Positions 31,734 to 44,694 of a DNA stretch of 64,000 bases are shown in pieces; position 1 is the first letter of the stretch; each line of letters starts with the position of its first letter. Origin of the DNA: Azolla caroliniana. Taxonomy: Eukaryota > Polypodiophyta. The notes below the pieces were generated by a model. That model ran no database searches and was not told the DNA's origin. It was given only the letters and a program-made list of their open reading frames with translations. The stretch covers positions 20,708,001 to 20,772,000 of the forward strand of contig JBHGNT010000009.1 in assembly GCA_043228905.1 (NCBI GenBank), in the 5' to 3' direction. The position numbers were made by a program, and so were the translations under genes.

Positions 31734-31880
31734 GGAAGAAGTTTTTGATACAAGTCATTGGTTTCTGAGAGAGCTTCTTTGATCTAGCACAAAAACAATC
31801 AATTGGGAAGAAATTTTTGATACGAGTCATTGGTTTCTGAGAGAGCTTCTTTGATGTAGCACAAAAACAATCAATTGAGG
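31734..31880. repeat. Two-copy tandem duplication, period 72
   Basis: GAAGAA(G/A)TTTTTGATAC, AGTCATTGGTTTCTGAGAG and CACAAAAACAATCAATTG occur in both units. Confidence 0.92.
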
Positions 31881-32379
31881 ATTTGTTTCAAGTTTAGCAC
31901 ACATAAAACTAACTGTATTGTCTTGCTTGACCAAGGATGACTCTTGGTGTGCTTCGTGCAACAAAGAGGAGGATGACCATTGATGTTGATGTTGTATGTG
32001 TGGAACATGGTGGCCTTGTCTCTTTGAGTTTCTTCTTGCCTTCCCTCTTAGCTCATGTTTTTCATGGTTATCCAAGCTTTTGTTTGTTGAGAGACCTCTT
32101 ATTCATCAACTATCATATCAATTATATCTTCCAAAACTCTCATATTCTTTGTTGACGCGATGAGGCAAGGTAAATTTGGGCATGTGCACTTTCAGTTGCA
32201 ATTCTTTCTATAATTGTTTAGGGATAATTAAAGTTGTGGAAAGATGTAAATTCCTTGGGTTGGAAATTCTGTTAAATCATAAATGGAATGAATGTGCTAC
32301 CCACGCTTAAAGGCAGGAAAGAGAGCATATATTACATTTGAGTGTTGTGCCTTCAAGAAATTAAGTGTTGTGCCTTCAA

Positions 32380-32640
32380 GAAATACCTTCTTGATAATTT
32401 GGTGAGATCGATGCTTCTCTATGGAGTCGAAGTACAGAGCAATATTATCTCTAATTCCATTCGGAAATCGTTCGAAAATGTACAAAAGCATTTTTTGACA
32501 AAGTTTCTCCAATGCAACTTTGGTGAGACAATGCTTCTCTATGGGGTGGAAGTACATAGCAATATTATCCCTAAGTCCATTCAGAAATCGTTCGAAAATG
32601 TCCAAAAACATTTTTTGACATAGTTTCTCCAAGTCAAGAA
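32380..32640 (+). pseudogene. LINE reverse transcriptase tail fragment, tandemly duplicated
   Basis: The plus frame reads LLDNLVRSMLLYGVEVQSNI...SIRKSFENVQKHFLTKFLQ. This matches the region C-terminal to the RT domain of plant LINE-type elements (pattern xLLYGxExW, then ENVQKxFL). The fragment is present twice with a period of 121 bp (32401 and 32522), the second copy again reading TMLLYGVEVHSNI and ENVQKHFLT. A smaller duplication of TGTTGTGCCTTCAAGAAAT lies at 32344 and 32367. No functional protein is possible. Confidence 0.7.
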
Positions 32641-33117
32641 ACAAACACCATGCACCTTCATACTTCAATACATGTTAGAGCCCCTCCCATTTTCTTCCAT
32701 CTGAATCATTACTTTCATGTGACTTAGCTCACAGTCACAACTATATGAGACAAGGCATTGGGCCACAAGGGATAAGAGTAGTAGTGGACTATTGCACACT
32801 TTGCTTGAAACAAGATCGAGAGTCTAACTAAGTGTCACACTTTGATAGATTGCTTTGCCTTTTATCACATTAGACTCTGCATTCTACACATCTTCGACCA
32901 AACCCAATCCTTGCACGAATTTATGTCACAATCATCGCAATGTGCACTCTCAATCGCAACATTCATTAGTACAGTTCCTAAGCATCGAGAGCCGCTACTC
33001 GTTTTTCACATGTAGTACATGAAAATGTAAAATATGTTTGGTCTCGTAGGTCATATTTGATCTCCAAAGAAGGATAATAAAATGTATCTATCTATCTATC
33101 TCTTGAAAATATTCCCC
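32641..33117. other. Intergenic DNA
   Basis: No gene or repeat of note apart from a TCTA run near 33085. Confidence 0.35.
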
Positions 33118-33640
33118 AAATATCCTCCTTCGTGTATCTCACAGAGTTTTATAGAATCTCCAAATTTACCCTCCAATTTTCCGGAAATATCCTCCTTCCT
33201 CTATCTCACAGAGTTTTATAAAATCTCCAAACCTACCCTCCAATTTTCCGAAAATACCCTCCTTCCTCTATCTCACGGAGTTTTATAAAATCTCCAAACC
33301 TACCCTCCAATTTTCCAAAAATACCCTCCTTCCTCTATCTCATAGAGTTTTATAGAATCTCCAAACCTACCCTCCAATTTTCCGGAAATACTCTCCTTCC
33401 TCTATCTCACAGACTTTTATAAAATCTCCAAACTTACCCTCCAATTTTCCGGAAATACCCTCCCTCCTCTATCTCACAGAGTTTTATAAAATCTCCAAAC
33501 CTATACCCTCCAATTTTCCGGAAATACCCTCCTTCCTCTATCTCACAGAGTTTTATAAAATCTCCAAACCTATACCCTCCAATTTTCCGGAAATACCCTC
33601 CTTCCTCTATCCCACAGGGTTTTATAAAATCCCTAAATTA
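33118..33640. repeat. Minisatellite, 8 units of 66-69 bp
   Basis: Eight copies of a unit with CTATCTCACAGAGTTTTATA, AAATCTCCAAAC, TACCCTCCAATTTTCC and GGAAATACCCTCCTTCC. The GAGTTTTATA cores lie near 33145, 33211, 33277, 33343, 33411, 33478, 33547 and 33617. The array ends about 140 bp before the L30 start codon, so it is in the proximal promoter of that gene. Confidence 0.95.
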
Positions 33641-33730
33641 CCCTCCTCTCTCGCTTTCTTTGCAACCCCCCCCCCCCCCAAAGCCCTTACTGCATTTGAA
33701 GGGAGGAAGAGGAGGGTATATGCAGAAGCA

Positions 33731-33783
33731 GAGAGACAGAGACAGAGACAGAGACAGAGACAGAGACAGAGATAGAGATAGAG
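33731..33783 (+). repeat. GAGACA hexanucleotide repeat in the L30 leader
   Basis: About eight units of GAGACA/GAGATA run directly into the start codon ATG at 33784, so they are in the 5' UTR. A poly-C run lies a little upstream at 33667-33680. Confidence 0.85.
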
Positions 33784-34761
33784 ATGGGGAAGGAGAGTGC
33801 ACCCATTGCGTGGAGCGCTCGGCTGGCCATCACCCTGGTGAGGGGGATTCCGGGGACCCTCGCCCTCCACAGAAGGACCTTGGAGGCCCTCGGCCTCCGC
33901 AAGTGCTATCGCACCGTCATCCGCCCCAACACCCCCACCATCCGAGGACAGGTCCAACAGGTAATTGCAGAGTCTTCGTGTGTAGCGTTTTTTTTTTTGG
34001 TTTTCTATCCAATTGCAGCGTTTTTGGTTTGTGCATTTTGTTTGTTGATTCTCTGATTTAATCACGACGTAATTCCTTATTTGGTTGTTGTGTCTTGTTG
34101 TCATTCACCAAAAAGATCAGCTTCTGTCCGTTTCTTTTAGGGTTTTACTCCATATTTTGATGTCTTCAGAAAAAAGGAAGATTCTAAACTACTTATGTAT
34201 CTCTTTAGGATCATTGTAATGCTTTCAGATATAACAGTAGAACTCCTGCATTGACATAACAATTGCTCGTATTTTAAATGAAGATCATAATAGGGATTTT
34301 ACATGGATCCAACCTTCAAATTGTTCTTTTGAAGATCACTTGGAATTCAGCCCATTTTAATAGACCAAAATGAAGAGTGTAGGGTTTAGGGTTGATTTAT
34401 TACATCTAAATCATTGGTTGAAGGCATAACTCAATATGCTTTCAAACAGGGCTCCATAATTGACATGAGATAGTATGAACAAATATGAACTATTTTCTGG
34501 GAACTTTTTTGTGTTATCTCTTTGTTATTTCTGGGTGGCTTTCCTTATGTGTGTTGGGTTGAGTCTCCCCTTTCAATCAATATGCTCTTCGCGTCATGCA
34601 TATATTTTTGTCTATGTATGTAGGTGAAAAGACATTTGCGAGTTGAAACTGAAGAAATGTATCTAGACCGACTCAAGAAGGAAGCTGAGCATAAGGAGCT
34701 TCGCCCACCAATTGTAGTTAGGCATACAATACCAAATGGCAAGAAGAAACAGCCAGAGTAA
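33784..34761 (+). CDS. Organellar (probably mitochondrial) 50S ribosomal protein L30, 2 exons
   Basis: Exons 33784-33960 and 34624-34761 (donor CAG|GTAATT, acceptor TAG|GTG) give 104 residues. ITLVRGIPGTLALHRRTLEALGLRK, then VIRPNTPTIRGQVQQVKRHLRVE is the L30 fold with the usual L-G-L-R-K and I-R-G motifs. L30 sits in the large ribosomal subunit near the 5S region. The short basic C-terminal extension and lack of a long transit peptide fit the mitochondrial plant form. ATG at 33784 is the first in frame. Codon use in exon 1 is much more GC-rich than the surroundings. Confidence 0.9.
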
Positions 34762-35388
34762 TATGATGGTTTAATAATTGTCTCACAGTTTAAATTACTG
34801 CTAACACAACAATCTTGGGATAGTTGCCTTTTCAGGCTTGGGTTGAGATGTTTTCCGTCCAGGTGTTGTAGCTCATTACAAGTGCCAGGATCATACATAT
34901 GCAGAATTTAAATTCTATATTTTTGTATCTTTCGTACGTGAGTGTGATTGGATTTTTGCCCGCCATGACCCATTGATGCATGATGCTATAGTTTGTTACT
35001 GCATGTTCTTGATAAAGCATTAAATGAGCAAGCTTTTCCAAATATTTCTATTGCATATATGCCGGTTGCATTCTTGATATTTTGGCGACAAAAAAAGATA
35101 ATGTAATGCATCAATTTTAAGTCGTTTGGCAGAGACAGCATGTGAGCTAAGAGATGGATGGATTCTATAACACAGATGGAGACAGATGGATTCTATAAAT
35201 AAAAATTTACTTAAACCTAGATAGTATCATCTGTCATATCGGCCATGTCCATAAAGCCTGGATCTGTATTACCAGAACATGTCTTTCAAACCACCAAAAT
35301 AGGAAATAAGCATATAGAAACAGTGTCAATTGAACTCTTCAATTAAATGATGGCAAAGATAGAACTTATCTTTAAGTTGACATCTTCA
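34762..35388. other. Convergent 3' region between L30 and the 15-exon gene
   Basis: The two genes point toward each other, so this holds both 3' UTRs. No other feature seen. Confidence 0.4.
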
Positions 35389-38300
35389 TTAATATGATAC
35401 ATCTTCTTGAGAAGGTTTCTTCAGTCTCGAGAGTATATCAAAAACCATGTTGCCTATTTCCTTGCTTTCATTACATGGCATTGAGACCTTAGCTGGTTTT
35501 TTGCTTGTATAGGAAATTACTTCTTCTTGAAGGGTTGAAGGCCCATTCATGTTTGTTGGATTTTTGCTTGTATAGGAAATTGCTTCTTTGTGAAGGGTCA
35601 AAGCTCCATTCATATTTGTTGGATTTTTGCTTGAATAGGAAATTGCTTCTTCATGAACGGTCAAAGGTCCATTCATAATATCTTCATCCATTACGTGCTT
35701 CGACGTCTCTAAATGGTTCAAGCATCCTTGAGAACGTTTTGTGGAAGAATTCACAGAGTACACCTTTTCTCCCTGTTGGGTATCTACCATGTCCAAAAAA
35801 ACAAATGGAGTAACAAGCTTTTAAATAACTGAAATAAATGACTCATAAATTAAAAGAATCACATGCATGTTTTGAAGAAATCAAACAGTGGAATAAAGCA
35901 TCTCTTTTCATGCTTCCATCAATGTTAACTATGAAAAAAGGATGTTATGGTCACAAAAATTTAGAAATTTGTTCATAGAATCATCCATCTTCATGAGATT
36001 GGACCCTTTAATAAGGATCCCATCATGAATCACACTATGCTATGACCTCAGGCCACATTTGCGATCCCCTCATGAATCACACTTTGCTATGACCTCAGGC
36101 CACATTTGCTGCATACATACGATAAAATATGGAACAAGCTACTCTAGCATCAGCTAACTGTTTCCAATGGCACATATTAATGAAATCTTATTAACACATA
36201 GGTATACAGTTGCAGTATATTAGAGTGACAAAAGTGATAAATTAACTTGCCTGTATCCGGGAATAGTAAGAACATATGCAGAAGAAGAAATAGCTTCTCA
36301 AGTTTCATGCACATCTTGTCATGCTACCTCATTCTTAAAATTGTAATAAGAATTCCCACCCTCAAGAGGCAATTTCTGGTCATGACATACGTGGGCCTCA
36401 AATCTCATTTTTAAATTCTGTACAACTAGTCTGAACTACCCTAATATTTGAGCATCTCAGCATTTCTCAATTTGATAAGCATAGATGCCATAAGTTTCCT
36501 TCATATCTTCTAATATGGTCATCTCTCTTTTTATTACTGCAAGTTGACTTAGTATATTGGTTTTCTGTATACATGTATATCAATGGTTGCTTGTTCTTCA
36601 TTGTGTGCTTATTCATTCAAACGCCCCAGCACACCACATCCACTCACTGAAATTTTTTGTATGTTCATTACACCCACATTATTATTATGATTTGTCCACA
36701 AGAGAAAATTGATGAAGGCATGATCAAACAAGACAATACACCTATTTGGCATGCAATATTTATTGTATCAAAATAGATGGCCATTATTTTTTAAATCAAA
36801 ATTCAGACAACCTGTAAGATTTCAACGTCATTGGAGTGGTACAATCAGCTGAAATTTAGATAATTGTAGTATGAACACAAACAACTTCCAACAAAATTAA
36901 GCAGAAATAAGTTTTATGATTAGTACAAAAAGAGTGATGCTAATAAACAATGTTGTTTACCAGTATTTTGATGCTCTTGATGATAATGTGCTTTAGTTTT
37001 AGTCCTGCACCAAATATGACTTCAATTAATTGGCATTTATGCTATTTTGCTTGCTACCGATCTTCTGAATAGCTCCAAAAACATCAAAACTAGTTCACCT
37101 TTCTTCAGACATAGAAACTGTTGATCCACCAATAGCTGCTTTTTCCATACTTCTCATTTCTTCCAATGACTCACTTACAGAGGACATACAGATTTTGGAC
37201 TCATACTCATGCTCGTCCTCTATTTGTTTGAAGAAGTTTGAGAGCATTCTTCTGCATATTCTCTTAGGCGATCTGCACTGCGATGGCTTTTTTGTCACAA
37301 TCCAAGTTGTTAAGTGATCAATTACAGCTACGGCAGAGCTTTCATCATCAGATCCTGCAAAGTAGATAAATACTTCGGCAGGTTGCATTTTTCTAATGTA
37401 CCGCTCCAATAGAAAAGAATATGTGCAATGCAGCTATTTAATTATCTGGGGTGTACTTCAGTCTAGAGATAAAGTCTAAAACACCTTCAATGTTGTGTGT
37501 GAGGTTCCTCACTGCTGTGTCTAAATCATAGTTCAAATACTGATATATTAGCTGCAAGCGAAAAAAAATTAATATCTCAATTTTAATTTAGAACTTCCTT
37601 CTAACACATTTAAAAATGTGTCCAGATATTGAGCAACTGTTTGTATATCAGAGCAGCTTCCTATGTCGTTGCCTCTATCCCTCTCTCTTATTACCTTTGT
37701 AATGTTTAAAAATAATATATAATATGAATTGCTATTTCTAATTTGGGTAAAATGATGTTTAGGCGATTTGGAAAAGGATTTAGATTTATTGTTGAGCTAA
37801 GCTACTAAAAGGGGAAAGTACTACCATGAACCGATAACACTACTCAATCCATTTAAAATATAACATTAAAAAGCGAAAATACTCTGAAATGTTCCAGATT
37901 ATCTGCATTGAGAGGACGCATTACTGGTTACATTGTGGACTCCTTACATATAATCCACATAAGAAAGAGGTCATTGTAAGACCAAGTCAAGAGTAAATCC
38001 CCCTCGTGTGCTTGATACTATAGAGTTCTCTGTGCAAAAAATGCATGACAATGTAGACATACTTGCATACCTCCAAATTTTTCGAAAGACAAATCTCTAA
38101 GATGATTACGCGATCTGCCCGATAGAAATGAAGAAAACAGTACTTGGTCATTCCTTGAGACAAAAACATGGATTCACTTTTAACAGTTATCAATTAGACA
38201 CAAGAATCTGAATCTAGCATTCTTACATATCTGCATTACTGTGTTGGCTTACAAAACATGTTTTATTAAATGGTCTGGGAATATCTGAGAAACTACTTTC

Positions 38301-41300
38301 CAAACATGTTTCTCCTGAAGATGATACTATTTCACTGCGCCTCTCAGTCATACAATCATCTTTTTCTGCCCAATAATAAGCCCACTAGTAAGTTAGAAGT
38401 TGTTATCAGATAACTGTTCATGTGGCATAGAGAAAACCACCTGTCAAATACTCAATTGAATTGAATGCAAGGTGTGACTGTCAACCGCAGGAAAATGAAA
38501 CAAGTCAGTTTCTTTAACTTCTGAAATATACAAAAAGGATTTAGTGTGCCTATTGGATCTTACACACTGAGAAGCATCCAATGACATGATTTCATCATCG
38601 CTGGATGGATACAGTTGAGGTGATTCACCATCAGGGTTTCTTCGCTTATCATGCCCTGCCTCTCTCTCAGACAATAATGGAGATGATAGGGGGTTTCTGA
38701 TTTCAAAGTCATAAGTTGTTCTGAAGATTTGATCGCATTCACTAAAAATATCTCGTTCAGGTTGTTCAACGGGAGCACCATATTCAGCCTGAATACATTT
38801 ACAGATTCTGAGAAGTCCAATTCACACCTTTCAGAATGATCAAAAGTCTTCATTAACTTGAAAACATAGTACAGAACAATGTGAGAACCAAAACATCAGG
38901 TAAGGTAATGTCAACCTGATGCTCCTATTTATGCAAGACATAAATATAAAGGGCAGGATGACATAAATCTTAGAGCTTCTCTAATCAAGGTGTGAGGCAC
39001 AAAAAAAGTGCAATTTTCTTACCTACGACAAAATCATGTTACACAACCTCCAGCTCAGCAAAGTAAACCTGTAGCAAACACAATTGAAGATCCAAAATAC
39101 CAGAAAATTATCCAATGGCGTTTGCCTCACACTCCAATTCTGAATTCCTTCCTATGGGGGATGTGCCAAGTTCTAAAGCTTCATTACTGCTTTCCAGGGT
39201 ATGATTTTCATGACTAGAGAATCAGAATACTCTTGCAATAGCTTTATACCACCAGGTATCAGACTATTCTTGGTTACAATTTGAGCATAGGGAAGTTGTA
39301 AAAAATAAGTAGAGTATAGGATAGCTTGTATCACTCAATTGGATAACGAATTCAATATAGAGGGATAGTGTGGTAAAATAAAAGGAGGCTTAATTGTGAT
39401 GATTGTACACCAGTATTATACTCAAATACTATACCCATAATTGGGCAGGAAGCTCCTCGAGGGATACCATATTGCTGGGCAATAAATCCTGCATCCAGAG
39501 AGCACATGGAGGTCCACTATAAAAAAAAACCAAGGTGGCTCCAGCATCCAACCAGGCCAATCAGTATTCTATGTCATCTCCTAACTGACAGATTCTCAGG
39601 GATTTCAAATAAGAGGCTCCCACTCAATCATGTCACAAAGAACAGATATCTGAGCAAAAACCTCTATCACTGTGTACTACATCACACGTTACAGAGCAAA
39701 TTAATATTCCAAAACATTGCATAAGAGTAATTCTTGAATATCCAAGAGATTTTAGCAAAAAATTATTCAGGAGAGTAGTAAAACTCTATGAGCAAGTATT
39801 ATTCTACACAGACCGCAAAGTGAATTAAATTTCAATAAGAGTAAATCTTGGATTTCCAACAGATTTAAGGTATTCTATATAACCTCAATAAGCTGTGAAA
39901 ATCACATCCCATAAGGAAAATTGAAATGTTACAACAAGCATTTGAGCTTCATATTTTTAAAACAAATGGTCATGGTAAAGTAATATAGTAAACCCACTAG
40001 AGATAGTATATTTTTACCTGGAAAAAGCTGTGTCCTTGGGATTTATCACATGAGCTCTATTTCATCATAGACACGACTCAGTGAAAATAGCATATAGCAA
40101 GAACTATACTAGAAATAGCAAAAACAAAGTGAGGACAACGTGTGAAGACCTCTTCAAATTGTGAAGCTGGACCAACACAATCTACATGATCAAATACTCC
40201 ATCAGAATTTTCTGGAATTTGATAACTTGTGATTCTGCTGCTTTTCCGAGTAGCACCAACATTTATTCGCATAAAATCACTGTCAATGTTATCAAAGAAG
40301 CCACGATCCACACTTGTGGATTCAAAACCAGAGCAATCTGAGAAGGCATTGTTTCCTCCTGAACCAAAGGATTCAAACTGAAGCCATGAGTCTAACGCTT
40401 GACTTTTAGAGGCACGTGCAGAAGGGGGTGTCACAAAGTAATCAGGTGCCTCACACAGTCTTCTTGGCGATGACACCCTGCAAAACATTTGTCCAAAAAT
40501 GCAGTTAGATACATTTTAATCTTGTGAAAAATTACGTAAATATTGAAAAAATGAGGATAATGTTATTGCTGAACCAAGTTTCAAAATCAGGTATACTTTG
40601 ATTTACAGTTTGAATGGGTCTTGCCATTCTTTTCCTCTCTACAAACAATATAGCTATCATTTTCCAGGATGCATTCAGGATCACTTTCATCACCTGTACA
40701 CAAAAGCAGTAAGGCAAGTACAGTTGCAAAATTTGGAATGTAGATCAGAGCACCTACAAAAAAGTGAATCTCATACCGTTCAAACCACCCAAAGCATACT
40801 CTCCATTCAGGAATGTGTGCCACAGAGAAATTATTTTTATATCACACAATTTTGATATTGCATATTGAACCATTAAACAAGTGATCAATATTGACAAGAA
40901 TCCTCTTTAAGAAATTTGAATTCAACACTCATAATCTGTGTTACATACCTTCTAGTATTGGGGAAGTAGCATAAAATTCACAGCTTGAGCTCTTCTTTCC
41001 TTCTTCCATTTCATGTCCATTGATAATGTCTAATATATCAAATTCTGTGACCAGAAAAACAAAACAATGAGTTTCCTGAAAAGTTTAATACACTCTAAGA
41101 ATAGAGGATGAGTGAAGCAATTCATACTTGCAAACTCTTTGTGACCTTTCTGATTTCTCTGAATTGGATTCATTTTCTGTTGAAAATTCGTTTTCTTTTT
41201 GCCATTTTTAATATTACACTGAAGTTTTTGTGAGTCATTTCCTTCCATGTTAAGAGGATGAATATTTGACAGCGTCTGATTGTTTTGGATATTTTGTGGT

Positions 41301-42936
41301 ATCTTTGCCTCTTGTGAATCTTGTTTTTCAGCAGTAACAGACATTACTCGAAATATTGGCAATGCTTGAGATTGAATTCCTGGCTTGCTAAATAAGTGAA
41401 AGTGTTTACTGAATGTCAACACTAAAACCAAATCCTTAAATTCATGATAATGGCCTATGTCCAGCCACAAAATTACCAATATACATATTTAACCCTATGC
41501 ATAGCCACAAGATTACAGATATAAGTGTTTTACTCCTTTGCTTGCCACAAGATTACAACTGTAAATGCTTACTTCTTTTTAAAAAAGACAGGTGGATCAA
41601 AAATAGCCTCCTTTGATGCTCCATTTCCTTGAAATGCACCATTATAACACTATTATACTGCATTTAACATCACTTGGAAATAGTTTATGATGCTTCATAC
41701 TAGGGTGTAGGTATACTACAAGACCTAGGGGACAAACCTGAGAAATGGTCATAATCTCCATTCACATCATCTTTGAAAACCTCAGTCTTCTTTGGTTTAT
41801 CTACACAAAAATACCGCGTAATACTCTTGAAGTTTTTTTCTAAGGATCAAGACTAATAGAAGTTACGGTTCTGCTTTTTTTTTACTCTTTTAACTTTTAA
41901 TATAAATCTGAACTGGCCTTTTCTTAATCTAAGCCTTTGTTCGAAATATGAACTAATGGAGTATCAATTTTGCTTTCTTTCTTATGCTTAAATCTATTAA
42001 TCAAATTTACTTGAGTGCAATGCTAAATAAATGGAAGATACCAGGATGTTTTGATTGAATTATGATGTAATGGATATTCTTTTGTTTAACACAAAGTTTT
42101 TGTTTTATTCTTTTCTCAAAATGTCAAGTTGTACCCAATCTGAACTAAAGGAAGTTCTTCTTCTTCTTCTTTCTTACTGTTAAGCTTTTTCTCAACAATT
42201 ATTTTAAATGGTTGTTGAAAAGGAAAGAATATATGGCACACCTGAAGCATTAACCTTTCCATTTCCATTATCCCTCTCAGTTCGAGCTAGACGAGAAAGA
42301 TTCTTTAAACTAGCAATATCAAGAGAGCTAACAGTTTCCTTTTGAGAAGAAGAAGACGTGTCATGAAGTACAGGTATTTCTGATAACTCAGACCTTCTCT
42401 GTTGTCTCCGTTGCTCAAAGAAATGGCGCTGCCTAAATATGAATAAATAAACAGAGTTCAATCTGCATCCTATATTATGAACCACTTAGCAAAAAGATCC
42501 AGTTGACAGAAGAATTACAAGGAGGAAAACATCAATCTGTTAATGAAGGAAACAGATAAGGTAGTTATATATATAAAGCAGAATGAGTACCTAGCTTCGA
42601 TGGATTTCCTTGTCTGACATAAGAGACATCAGAAAACATTAGAACGAAGGTGAGGTGAATCGTATTCTCTATATCTATTTATGCGTGTGAAGGATGAAGT
42701 ATATTGGCAAAATCACCAAGCTTCCATAAGTTTTCTGGTCTTATGCGAATATAAACACATCAGAAAATCTGTCTGTCTATCTCTCGCGCACACATTTTCG
42801 TTTTTCTCTCTCTTTCACACTCATATACATGATTTCTTTCTTCCTCGCATCTGACATGTTTTGATCTTCTTCTGCAAGATAAATGGAGATGGATAGAAGT
42901 ACGTACATTCTTCAGTCTGCGTCGTCCTCCCCCCAT
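35389..42936 (-). CDS. Uncharacterised plant protein, 15 exons, about 784 residues
   Basis: I do not recognise the family. Exons (minus): 42936-42907, 42613-42591, 42432-42242, 41800-41738, 41627-41573, 41387-41128, 41044-40949, 40693-40597, 40477-40150, 38788-38452, 38365-38253, 37551-37485, 37354-37099, 37004-36961, 35783-35389. All use GT-AG sites, and the frame stays open. The N-terminus is MGGGRRRLKN, then TRKSIEARQRHFFEQRRQQRR, a basic helix that looks conserved. Later parts are acidic and Ser-rich with SPRRLCEAPDYFVTPPSARA, SSDDEIMSLD and SPKRICRRMLSNFFKQIEDE. Exon 2 is a 23-nt microexon. The last exon encodes three tandem 21-residue repeats (MNGPLTVHEEAISYSSKNPTN type). No membrane segment. 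The donor of exon 10 is the least certain join. Confidence 0.68.
35515..35703 (-). repeat. Three 63-bp coding repeats in the last exon
   Basis: In-frame units of 21 residues, each starting MNG and containing L(T/H)..E.(A/V)ISY.SK.P. They differ from one another by about five to seven residues, so the expansion is not very recent. Confidence 0.85.
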
Positions 42937-43186
42937 CCATTGCAACATCCTTCCAGACCCTTCCTTTTCTGTGATGGGAAGAGAAGAAGAAGATGACGAG
43001 GATGTCGAAGACGAAGAAGACGGCGACGATGAGGAAACGCACAAACGCAGATTGACAGACAGAGAGACGCAAGGAACGAAATGAAAAGGACAGAAGCGAA
43101 TTTTGCACTCAATGACAGAGAAGACGGTGATGGCGCCATGGCCATAGCCATAGCCATGCACCACCACGCCTGTTGCTACTGCCGCT
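42937..43186. other. 5' flank of the 15-exon gene
   Basis: GA/TC-rich trinucleotide sequence, the probable 5' UTR and core promoter of the minus-strand gene starting at 42936. Confidence 0.4.
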
Positions 43187-43235
43187 CTCCATTCTCCATT
43201 CTCCATTCTCCATTCTCCATTCTCCATTCTCCATT
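43187..43235. repeat. Seven perfect copies of CTCCATT
   Basis: A 7-bp tandem repeat, seven units with no mismatch by eye, followed by T-rich sequence. Confidence 0.95.
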
Positions 43236-43350
43236 CGTGTTCTTCTTTCTCCCTTTTTTTCTTTCTTTCTTTCTTTTCAAATGTATGTATATACATTGGG
43301 AGGGAGGACCCTGGAAAGGATAAAGAGAGAGGGAACGTGTGGACAAAGTT

Positions 43351-43940
43351 GTGTCCAGTGGACGCCCCGGACACGACATCGTAAACCCGAACCCTCGTCC
43401 ACCAAGGAAAATCGACGTAAACATTCTTTGTTTGCAAAAAAAATGCTTCTGTGTGTGTGTGTGAGTGTGTGTGTGTGTGTGTGTGGATATATGTATGTAT
43501 ATGTATATATATATGTATGTATGTATGTATGTATATATATGTATGTATGTATGTATGTATATATATGTAAATAGTATGTATTGTATAGTGTATGTGTCCA
43601 GTGGACGCCCTAGACATCACAACGTAAACTTGAACCAGCTCCCACTTGAGAAATCTACATAAACGTGATGCGCATATTCTTTGTTTGCCAATTTAGTGTG
43701 TGGGTGAGCTTGTTAATGTGTGTGTGGATATATGTCTGTATGTATATGTATATGTATATGTATGTATGTATGTATTGTATTGTATATGTGTGTGTTTGTG
43801 TCCAGTGGATGCCCCAAACATCACAACGTAAACCTGAACCCTCTCCCACTTGAGAAATCTACATAAACGTGATGCGTATATTCTTTGTTTGCCAATTCAG
43901 TGTGTGGGCGAGCTTGTTAATGTGTGCGTGTGGACATAAT
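43351..43940. repeat. Three tandem units of about 140-240 bp with GT/ATGT tails
   Basis: Units start GTGTCCAGTGGA(C/T)GCCC at 43351, 43594 and 43798. Each then has CAT/GACATC-CGTAAAC, ACCA/CTC-CAC and CATATTCTTTGTTTGC, and the first two end in long GT and ATGT runs. The microsatellites lie inside the larger repeat. Confidence 0.88.
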
Positions 43941-44694
43941 ATGCCCATTGTGAGCGTAACATTAACATACCACCTCCCGATTCTCCACCATAGTACCTAC
44001 AACACATGATGAAAGCTCTCTTTCAAGATGTTTTGAAGAAGATTCGACCTAATGGAAGGCACATGAATATACCCCTTTGCTTAAGCTGATGATCAAACTT
44101 CCATTCGTTACATTCATAAGCATGCTTTTCCCACCATGAGTGTGTGTGTCACAAAGCATTTTTCATGTTCTTGAAGGCATGAGGGTGATCATAGCAACCT
44201 TTCATGTTGCATGTGTGCTCATCGTATCCATTGGAATAGTGCCCTTGTTGAACATCTAGTCATGAATCCTATGTAATTTTTCTGTAAAATATAGGCACGA
44301 TTACTAATGGGACTACCAATGTTATCACTTTATTCCAAATGGACCATTGACTTGGCCCAAGATGGTAATGGCATATGCCTAAAAATGTATTTCCGATTTA
44401 TCTTAGCCCCTTCTTTTGCAAGTACTAATACTAAAACTTTTATAGGTTCTTAAGCACAAAATGGAGACATGCTCTTAACCCTTGGTACATAAAGGGTCTC
44501 TCATCTTACATATGGAGAGAGAGAGAGAGAGCGTCCCTCTCCCTACATAGGAGAGAGAGAGACTAAGAAGTGTTGTAACTAAGTAGATTTTACATACAAT
44601 TAATATAATTGTGTGCTTTTACCAGAGAGAGAGAGAGACCCTTAATATCATTGTGTGTTTTCACCAAAAGAGAGGGGGAGAGAGAGAGAGAGAA
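43941..44694. other. Intergenic DNA with GA runs
   Basis: No gene seen. GAGA runs at 44515-44535, 44550-44562, 44623-44637 and 44670-44692. Confidence 0.4.

Noticed and set aside
33118-33640. Possible CRISPR-like regular array
   Set aside because: The whole unit is repeated without unique spacers, in plant nuclear DNA. It is a minisatellite.
42760-43620. A 286-residue minus frame
   Set aside because: It runs through ATGT/GT repeats and the 7-bp repeat, and it overlaps the proven start of the 15-exon gene in another frame.
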